From the NCBI GenBank assembly GCA_902729315.2, contig LR746269.1, positions 1,968,501-2,032,500 of the forward strand: a DNA stretch of 64,000 bases, read 5' to 3'. Made by a program: the position numbers and the translations under genes. Under the pieces are notes generated by a model, which did no database searches, had not been told where the DNA came from, and was given only the letters and a program-made list of their open reading frames with translations. Below are positions 57,177 to 64,000 of the stretch, piece after piece; the stretch's first letter is position 1, and every line of letters starts with the position of its first letter. This DNA is from Spirodela intermedia (lineage: Eukaryota > Streptophyta > Magnoliopsida > Alismatales > Araceae).

Positions 57177-57268
57177 CCACAGATCATCTCGTCCTCTATC
57201 TTGTGTTCCTCAATGGCAGCATCATCCTCTTCTTGTAATTGGGAGCCACTTCATGTGACTACTGCGAT
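57177..57268 (-). other. Conserved antisense exon-like frame, copy 5 (broken)
   Basis: The minus strand has the start changed to ATC and one TGA in the VTGSGS block. After it comes QLQEEDDAAIEEHKIEDEMI, then TGTGG/GTAAGT. The donor is even closer to consensus than in other copies. One base is missing near the end. Confidence 0.4.
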
Positions 57269-58239
57269 GGAAGAAGAGACTTGGTAAATATTATAGTCCA
57301 GTAACATCAAAAATATATTACCAACACCAACACATGGTCACATAGTTAAGACTAAACTACATGCTTGTCATCCCCTCTCCCCAAATTAACAAAATGCATT
57401 TAAGAATGACACTTGTGTCCTCTTTAGTGAACTTCATCACTCCTACCCTTCTCAAGTTTATCAAATGCAGCATAGTGGACGTCCAATGAACTGGAAGCCT
57501 AGCCTGTCTTCATGGCACTACTCTCTTTGTCTCTCACTTTCCCTATCTCGTTCACTATTACTCTATTTATATTGTGTCTTTTTAACACTCAGTTCTATCC
57601 ATTAACTCATATTACTTGCATCTATGCTTTTGTTGCCCCAAGGGTAGGTCTAAGGTTCCAAATTACTTGTGAACCTTTTGTACTGAGGTCTACAGCACTC
57701 CATAAAAATGGATATTAATGTCCGAACAGTGTTTTGCAAATTTTAAATTATTTTTTACTTTATTTCTTGTTTATTTTGAAGTGATCAACCATTTAAGAAG
57801 TTTTTTATAATCATTTTAAACTTTGAAAACTTTTCATTTAAACTTCTACCGAAGATCTGCGCATTAATTTATCAATTAATGTCTAAGTTTCCTAATCATC
57901 CAACTAAGGGTGTAAGTTTCAAGATACGAATCCACAATTCTTTCTTAAGTGGGATTGCGAAAGACCCATCATATTCTTCTTCTCTGCCTTGATTTGATGA
58001 AGGTGGTGTAATCAGATCTCTTTCTCTTCTCGTTTTCTAACTAGGATCAGAGATATATCGCTGTTACTTTCCTCGATTTTCAGCATAGTTCTCCTTTTGC
58101 AGTGAATATCAGCAGGATTTTCCATCCTCATTGTCCTCGTTTCGGTTCTGCGAAGAACAGCAGGCTTTCTCATTGTCTATCTCCCACTGGCATCCCTAAT
58201 TATCAATATTTCAAAAATAAAGTTAAACTTTTGGCAAAC
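57269..58239. repeat. B-type tail, non-coding
   Basis: Closely matches 52415-53430 behind B4 (AGACTTGGTAAATATTATAG, GTGAACCTTTTG.A.TGAGGT, TAGGATCAGAGATATATC), which shows a recent large duplication. No gene. Confidence 0.5.
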
Positions 58240-58767
58240 AGAAAATCCAATCTGATAAAGGATATCATAGATTAATTTTATTAGAATTTATTGCATGTAT
58301 ATAAATCCAAGCCATAGTTTTCAGTTTCCGGTGACTCTTCCAAGATTCAAGGTTCAAAAGCTTGACTGTCCAACCAGGGCTTCCTCTTTGACTAATACAT
58401 GAACGCACTCAATGCTCAAGGGTCTCATAAGACAGGAAGTGAATACAATTACAGAAATACATTGTAACCCATATGGTGCGTGATTCTACTTTACCTTATC
58501 TCCAATAAAGTTAACTATTTTTTTCAGCAAATTACTTTTACATTATAATTAAAAGCCAAAAAATACCTCTCACACTAACATGAGTACGACATCACACTTA
58601 CACTTTTCCTCAAGATTTTGAAAGAAGAAAGGATATGATTTCTACGGTCCACAATGCCGTTCCACCGACTACAAGGCTCTCGCCGATCGTAAGACTCACT
58701 CTGACCTATCTCTCAATTCCTGCGGCAGTCCACTCCACCTAGCTCCCCACCCTTCCCCAAGAATCTC
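58240..58767 (+). promoter_or_regulatory. Type II upstream module of A7
   Basis: Near-identical in order to the A6 module (GATAAAGGATATCATAGATT, CTTGACTGTCCAACCAGG, TTACATTATAATTAAAAGCC, and the leader TTTCTACGGTCCACAATGCCG). Confidence 0.55.
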
Positions 58768-59155
58768 GTGGCGATGCAGCGCGACGCTGAGATCCTCCTC
58801 GCTCTCCTCTGCAACATTCTGGCTTCTCCGGCGGCTTTGGTCTCCGCAGCCTGGCCCGAGCACGCGACCTACGAGAAGGTGCGCTCAGAGCTGGCGGAGG
58901 TTAATCTGAGGGGGGAAGGAACCCCGATTTGGCCGGTGGATTGGTGGCAGTCCGACAAACAGCGTGGGCGTCGACCGCGGAGAACGCCGTCACCTCCAAA
59001 ATCCGGACGCGAAAGGGACAAATCAGGGAATTCCCTCCGAAGTCCGCCACCCCCGCCTCCATCTCCGCCGACGCTGACGCAGTGTCCCCCCCTTGCCCGG
59101 TTACTGGCGACCCCCGCCCCCTCCGTCCCCTCCGCCGCCTCCGCCCTACTGGTAG
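58768..59155 (+). pseudogene. A7, subfamily A copy with a frameshifted tail
   Basis: It starts MAMQRDAEILLALLCNILAS like A6. The conserved AWPEHATYEKVRSELAEV, then IWPVDWWQSDKQRGRR, are intact. In the proline-rich region the frame shifts, so the ancestral tail (codons for PGYWRPPPPP ... PPYW and TAG at 59153-59155) is out of frame. The open frame instead runs through the 3' module to 59442, giving a 224-residue product with a foreign C-terminus. The N-terminal two thirds are intact, so a secreted product remains possible. I favour pseudogene. Confidence 0.65.
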
Positions 59156-59600
59156 CGGCGTGGACTCGCACGAATCTAGTCTCCTTGGAAAACAAGCTCA
59201 GAATGCAAAATCATATGTTTATTTTGCCAGCAAAATTCGACCATAGTACGCATAAAAGGAGCTTCCCGTACTGCGACAACTTTATCAACTTTGCGGACTT
59301 TCTTCAGGAGTCATCCAGTCGACCAAAATGGGTCCGCCATACCCTTCAAATAACGAGAAATACCATAATTAATAATATACCACGTACGAGCTTTGCTTTA
59401 ATCCCAGCTTCGCCAACACCTGGATTTCATGAGCTGGTCTGAGATCTGAATGAAACTTCAAAACAGCGAGGTCACCAGTTAAGACCTGATATGTTGAAAA
59501 AAAGACAATCAACCAAGTTTTAGTTACGTACGCACATGAAATCTCCTAAAGAACCATAGATAGGATCAGGAAAATGAGAATTTTAGGAATTCAAGTTTCA
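59156..59600 (+). repeat. A-type 3' module
   Basis: CCACGTACGAGCTTTGCTTT, AATCCCAGCTTCGCCAACAC, GAAACTTCAAAACAGCGAGG in the usual order. Non-coding apart from the A7 readthrough. Confidence 0.5.
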
Positions 59601-59948
59601 TGGTCACAGTCTCTTCGGGTTCCAGCAACCGTTGACTAAATCTTTGACCCATTTATATATCTTCATTCAACCATGATGTCATACTGATAATAAATGGCAG
59701 GGAGAGCTGACTTGTAGCATTAGAAACCATAAGTGGTGCAGTGCGCAGCGGGGCGCTATCCCATCAGAGAGGGAAGGGATATTATTGTTATAACTTTTTA
59801 TGCTAACTTGAAAAAGATAAAAACTCTTCAGGTCAGTCTAGAATCTTCTTGGAGGCCGTCGTAGCTTGGTCTGCTATACCTTTGTGGGGGTCTGAGGTGC
59901 GGCCCCGGTCTGCAATACCAAGTGGTCAATCTTATATAGACGTGAGTG

Positions 59949-59994
<46 letters not shown>

Positions 59995-60072
59995 AATGTC
60001 TACGACTTTTATGCCCTTCCTCTTCCCCTCTTTCGATGATAACCCCCCGTTTTGCACTTCTTTGTCGGTTGA
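59601..60072 (+). promoter_or_regulatory. Type I promoter module of a deleted B unit
   Basis: Module with GCGCAGCGGGGCGCTATCCC, a CT microsatellite (59949-59992), and a core changed to TCGATGATAACCCC. The leader ends at CTTTGTCGGTTGAACTCCC, where B5 continues into its coding region. Confidence 0.5.
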
Positions 60073-60362
60073 ACTCCCGTAAAAAAGGCAATCAAAGGGA
60101 AGAGAAAAATGATGCTCAGAAAAGAACTGATAAACCGAATACACGCCGAATATTATCTTTAACGAGCATTGTGTGTTTCACCAGCACTGAGGGCTGTGTT
60201 GTGTTATAGGACAATTCTCCCTCAAGAAAGAAGAGCGAAAATCCTGTGCGACCATGTACGTAGGAAGATTCTCCGAAACACGTACATCTGTGTCCTCTTC
60301 TCATGCCTCTCTCCTCCTCTTCACCTGTGCAAGGAGGGGACGCTCGTCCCCAAATGACATAC
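60073..60362 (+). repeat. B-type 3' module joined to the leader without a B coding region
   Basis: GTTGAACTCCCGTAAAAAAGG fuses the B leader directly to the sequence that follows the B5 stop codon (CCCGTAAAAATAGG). The whole coding region has been removed. The extra 330-bp segment described at 55745 follows. Confidence 0.55.
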
Positions 60363-60458
60363 ACGACAGATCATCTCGTCCACCGTCTCATCTTCCTCAA
60401 CACCGGCATCTTTCTCTTCCTGTTGTAAGTGGGAGCCACTTCCTTGGACTACTTTCAT
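60363..60458 (-). other. Conserved antisense exon-like frame, intact copy 6
   Basis: The minus-strand ATG at 60458 opens 32 codons without a stop: MKVVQGSGSHLQQEEKDAGV, then EEDETVDEMICR, ending at CGT/GTATGT. It is the best-preserved relative of the copy at 52322-52414, at roughly half amino-acid identity. Confidence 0.45.
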
Positions 60459-60633
60459 GGAATAAGAGACTAACTAATCTTTACTGTCAGAAACATGTTA
60501 CCCATGATAACACATCGTCACAAATGTGGGACTAATTCCATATGAGTCTCCTCTCACTTGTTCGGCAAGAAAAAATGGGGTTAAAGAAAGACACTTGCGT
60601 CTTCTTTCGTGTACTTCATCATCCCCATCTTTA

Positions 60634-60637
<4 letters not shown>

Positions 60638-60710
<73 letters not shown>
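60638..60710. repeat. Compound (CT)n(CA)n microsatellite
   Basis: About 35 bp of CT followed by about 36 bp of CA. Homologous to the shorter tract at 56346-56410. Confidence 0.85.
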
Positions 60711-61249
60711 TTGCACTATTTCCTTTTTTTCGCAATTGTGTGTGTGAGAAAGAGAGAGAGAACTAAGCTCAGAATGATTTAAAATCTGAGTTTTTAAAAA
60801 ACTTTCATCAAAACTTCTATCCTTCCGAATAAATGTCCAGGGTTTAACATAGGAATCCAGAACTTTCTCCTTAGGTGGGACCGCGATAGAGCTACGATGC
60901 CTTTTTACAATCCTCCAGTATTCCTCACCAGTAAATTTCGCCTTTTTATACTTCCATGAACAAACCCTTATGAAATTTCGACTTTAAAATGCTCCTCTAG
61001 ATTCTAATCACTTTCAGCATATAAATCTCACTTAGTTATGTCCTGATAACAAACATGATAAAGAAGGAAGCAGGTAGTGGTACAGAGAAACAGGAGTTCC
61101 AAACAAATGTACGAGAGAAATAGCTTGAAAAATAAATCAAATTCGATTTTTGATGGTGCCTTTTAAATTTCAAAATTGAAGTAATTTTACCGCGGTCTCC
61201 TCTGGGAATAACAGAACCCACACAGATAGCGTCGTCTTCCACTCAAAGC

Positions 61250-62240
61250 CAGGCAGCCGAGCACAACAGCCGGTCATTTTTTGTTTACAGATAAATGGAG
61301 GGAGGAGTACGGAAAAATACCGTTACTGAATTCTGAACTACAACCTCGTTCTATGGATATATCTTGGATCAGCCCCCAAGAAGAACGGACTCCGTTTTCC
61401 TCCATCTCGCCCGCCCTCTTCTCTTCCTCCGTCTCATTTCGATGCTCATTCAGTAAATTCTCTACAGCATCGGTAGCAGGCGGCCCCAAGGTCCAATGTT
61501 TCCGTCGTCTAGGCTGCTCTCCCTCCTCGCCGGGATGTACTGGCAGCGTTCTGATAAGACTTTCCTTCGCCTGCAGCCGTAAACCTCCACGTGAGTGGGT
61601 TACATGGCGAGCTCAATCCATGGCGAGCAGGGGGCACCTCGAGAAGGGAAAAGGAACATGAATTTCTCCGATGCTGCCCTCCGCGGTTGCCGACGACTAG
61701 ATGGCGGCGGTCCTCTCTTATCGGATCCCTCTTACGCACCCAAGCCCCAGCCTCCAATGCTAAGCCCCGGCGGCGCTTTCCAGCCAGTCCCTGATTCTCC
61801 TTCTTAGTCGGCTGGAGGATGGGAGAGAGAGCACTTCGGAGACGCGTCGGCCCGCAGGGATCTGGCGAGCGGGGTTGGGTTATCGTCCGAGAGGGATAGC
61901 GCCGCCCATCACCCCCGGATTTTTAACTCCTCTTCCTCTGACTGTCCTCTGGCGGCTCCTTCCTTTTTGATTTCCGCCACCGCACCCTCTGTGGCCTTCT
62001 CCTTACCCCTCAAGAGGTCGAGGAAGACCGTCTGCCTCTTTTTCTGCGACGAAACCCGCGCCCCAGCCGGACGCATCGCCGCCTAGAGCGATGCCATTGA
62101 ACTTCGCAGCATAACTTGGAGGTCACTGGGTTCGCTGATCAGATCTCCCTTTGTTCTGATCCCTTATTTCTCTGGGTAACTCTACGAAAACCTTCTCCAT
62201 CTTGTTCGATCTCTGTTCTGGAGGACCTTTGAGGACGGCT
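61250..62240. other. Unique GC-balanced segment inside the array
   Basis: Not matched elsewhere in the window. It contains exon-like frames, for example from the ATG at 61496 (MFPSSRLLSLLAGMYWQRSD) and one ending at 61807 (GGAFQPVPDSPS), but none is long or recognised. It may be captured genic DNA or the start of an unrelated gene. No call is made. Confidence 0.3.
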
Positions 62241-62559
62241 TCTTCTTCTGTTTGTAGAGACAATCAGCAGTAGCAGCGTGGATAGAGTAGCTTGTTTTTT
62301 ATCGTTTATTTGTCCTTTTCCTCCCCCCTCTGCCTTCCTGTTTGCTGGGACTAGCAGGAGCAGCCGCGTGGATGAAATGGATCGTCTTTCCTCTTCGGGC
62401 GTAGTTCTTCACCTTTTTCTGGCGAATATCAGCGCGATTTTCCGCCATTGGCTGTGAATAACTGCAGGCTTTCTCTCATTGTCTAATCTCTCACTGGCTC
62501 CCCTTTGTTACTATTTTAAAACATAAAGTCAAAATAACTTTTAGAAAATGGAGAACCCA

Positions 62560-63002
62560 ATAAGCTGATAAAAGATATCATAGACTGATTTTGATTGAAA
62601 TATATTGGATGAAAACACATGGAAGACAGATTTTTTAAGTTTCCAGTGGGCCCCACGTAGGAAACGCTTGACACTCCAACTCCACTTCATGGGTTTCATA
62701 ACAGAAAAGAAATAATTACTGTATATAATTGAGGGAAAATATGTGAAGCAATGGGAATTCTAACTTATTAACGTTATTGACATGACTACAACAAGAACAC
62801 TTGACTTGTCACGTACTTTCCTTCCAGTTAATAACCTTTTATAGATTTTATTGGAAAGAAGGATGTGATTTCTACGGTCAACATTGGCGTTCCACCAGCT
62901 GTAGGGCTCTCGCCCATCATAAGAGTCACGCCGAGCCAGCTGTCAATGCTAGCGGCGCTTCTTTCCTCTTCCTCCACCTACGCCAGCCCCCTCCTCTCCG
63001 CC
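62560..63002 (+). promoter_or_regulatory. Type II upstream module of A8
   Basis: GATAAAAGATATCATAGACT, TTTTGATTGAAATATATTGG, GTGGGCCCCACGTAGG, CGCTTGACACTCCAAC, then the leader GATGTGATTTCTACGGTCAAC and GCGTTCCACCAGCTG. Confidence 0.55.
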
Positions 63003-63407
63003 ATGGATCTGACGGCGAAGCGGCGCGACGCTGCCGTCTTCCTCTCTCTCGTCTGTATCCTTCTGGCTTCTCCGGCGGCATCGATCTCCACAGCCTGGCC
63101 AGAGCAAGCGACCTACGAGAAGGTGCGCTCAGCGCTGGCGGAGGCCAGATTGAGGAGGGAAGCAGCCGAATTTTGGCCCGTGGATTGGTGGCTGTCAAAC
63201 AAGCAGCGTCGGCGTCGACCGCTGAGATCGCCGCCACCTCCACGTTCCAGAACGATAATCAATCAGAACAGACCGCCGGCTTTCATCCTCAGGTCTCCGC
63301 CGCCACCTAGAGCTCTGCCGCCGCCCCCACCTCCACCGCAGGTGCCGCTGCGTTCCCCCTCGGTCTCCGGTTACAGGAGACCTACGCCCCCTCGGCGCTT
63401 CAGGTAG
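63003..63407 (+). CDS. A8, intact secreted proline-rich peptide, subfamily A
   Basis: 134 residues from the ATG at 63003: MDLTAKRRDAAVFLSLVCIL. Because the second Met of the family is Lys here, this copy fixes the family start at M-D-L. The signal peptide ends near ISTAW. Then EQATYEKVRSALAEARLRRE and FWPVDWWLSNKQRRRR follow. The Pro-rich part has RSPPPPRSRTIINQNRPPAF and several Pro runs, and the tail is SGYRRPTPPRRFR with TAG. It has no cysteine in the mature part. The most complete copy, with a good type II upstream module. Product unknown; expected to be secreted, basic and probably hydroxyprolinated. Confidence 0.72.
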   Translation: MDLTAKRRDAAVFLSLVCILLASPAASISTAWPEQATYEKVRSALAEARLRREAAEFWPVDWWLSNKQRRRRPLRSPPPPRSRTIINQNRPPAFILRSPPPPRALPPPPPPPQVPLRSPSVSGYRRPTPPRRFR

Positions 63408-63900
63408 CGTCGAGGAATGGCACGAATGTAATCTCCTCGGGAAATAATTCCAAATTGGAAAAATCATAAGACTATTTTGCCAGCAAAACTTTACAGAGCA
63501 AGTATAAAAGGAGCTTGTTTTATTGCCGCAACATTATCAAACAACATTGCGGGCTCTCTTCACGGCTTCTTAGTCAACCAAAAGGGTCAGCCATAATCCT
63601 CAAAAAAAGAAACATACTTTAATTAATAAAGTGCCACGGATGAACTTTGGTCTAATCCCAGCTTCATCAATACCTTGGATTCCGCAGCTAGCCTGAGATA
63701 ACGAAACTTAAAAGTTGCAAGGTCACCATGTGAAACCTTATATGTTGACCAAATAAAAAACAGATAAAAATAAAAGTGGGTATTTTGAACTACGTCTTTG
63801 TTACGTACCCAATATGGATCTCCTTCAACGCCACAGATAGCATGAGGAAACTGTGATCTTTAGATATTCCCAGTTTTACCGTATAATTATGAATCTTTTT
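63408..63900 (+). repeat. A-type 3' module
   Basis: Standard block after A8: GAACTTTGGTCTAATCCCAG, CTTCATCAATACCTTGGATT, TCACCATGTGAAACCTTATA. Non-coding. Confidence 0.5.
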
Positions 63901-64000
63901 ATTTAAAGGTAAAATTAGCTAGACACCGTGCACCAAAGCAAAGCAAGGGACACCAGAGTGTAGTCGGTCATTTTCTTCTTGGCGTCCAGTATAGGTCTAG
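63901..64000 (+). promoter_or_regulatory. Start of another type I upstream module, cut by the window end
   Basis: ACCGTGCACCAAAGCAAAGC and the following GGACACCAGAGTG match the beginning of the type I module, so the array continues beyond 64000. Confidence 0.5.

Noticed and set aside
60340-60458. RING-CH (MARCH-type) reading of the antisense frame, from MICRVCH
   Set aside because: Only the first C-x-x-C-like pair is present, other copies have Tyr or no second Cys, and no further zinc ligands follow. The GTATGT is better read as a splice donor.
1-64000. CRISPR arrays, operons, ribosome binding sites, rRNA or tRNA genes
   Set aside because: The DNA is plant nuclear. No tRNA cloverleaf or rRNA signature was seen, and the short tandem repeats are microsatellites.

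Overview
This is nuclear DNA from a flowering plant. The evidence is the spliced genes with GT-AG introns, a sucrose-control upstream peptide on a group S1 bZIP, a CASPARIAN STRIP INTEGRITY FACTOR (CIF) precursor, a TEY-type group C MAP kinase, Ty1/copia elements and long CT/GA microsatellites. GC-rich exons and CT-rich leaders suggest a monocot, but I could not fix the species.

Two kinds of DNA are present. A block from about 13 to 33 kb holds ordinary single-copy genes. On the minus strand are a three-exon CIF peptide gene (14062-15608), an intronless S1 bZIP (19437-19913) with its leader peptide (19992-20117), and a two-exon MAP kinase (21878-23727). On the plus strand is a 15-exon BDP1/TFIIIB B'' gene (27594-32385). 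The CIF gene and the leader peptide are invisible to simple ORF calling because one is split by introns and the other is only 41 codons long.

On both sides of this block (1-11 kb and 33-64 kb) lies a degenerate tandem array, all on the plus strand, of a gene family I do not recognise. Each gene encodes a short protein with a signal peptide, a conserved AW-E-x-x-x-Y-E-K-V segment and a very proline-rich, basic C-terminus. There are two subfamilies. Subfamily A also has a W-P-V-D-W-W-x-S-D-K-Q-R motif and a G-Y-R/W-R-P-P-P-P tail. Subfamily B is shorter and has its own tail. Eight A copies and several B copies are visible. A4 (33612-34013), A6 (53974-54330), A8 (63003-63407) and B5 (55360-55620) look intact; the others are broken by frameshifts, nonsense codons, deletions or transposons. 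The copies share recognisable promoter, leader and 3' modules. A copies use one of two unrelated 5' modules. Downstream of B, a short minus-strand exon-like frame with a splice-donor-like end recurs in at least six places.

The array is riddled with transposons: an inverted copia fragment (5890-7546), a 458-bp solo LTR (10245-10702), a decayed copia (about 34850-39280), a 1.9-kb solo LTR (40996-42906), and a 7-kb copia (43753-50719) that itself carries a 2.0-kb solo LTR with a perfect 5-bp target duplication. A fragment of a glycine-rich protein gene has also been captured (54380-54734). The secreted peptide array is the best candidate for something undescribed.
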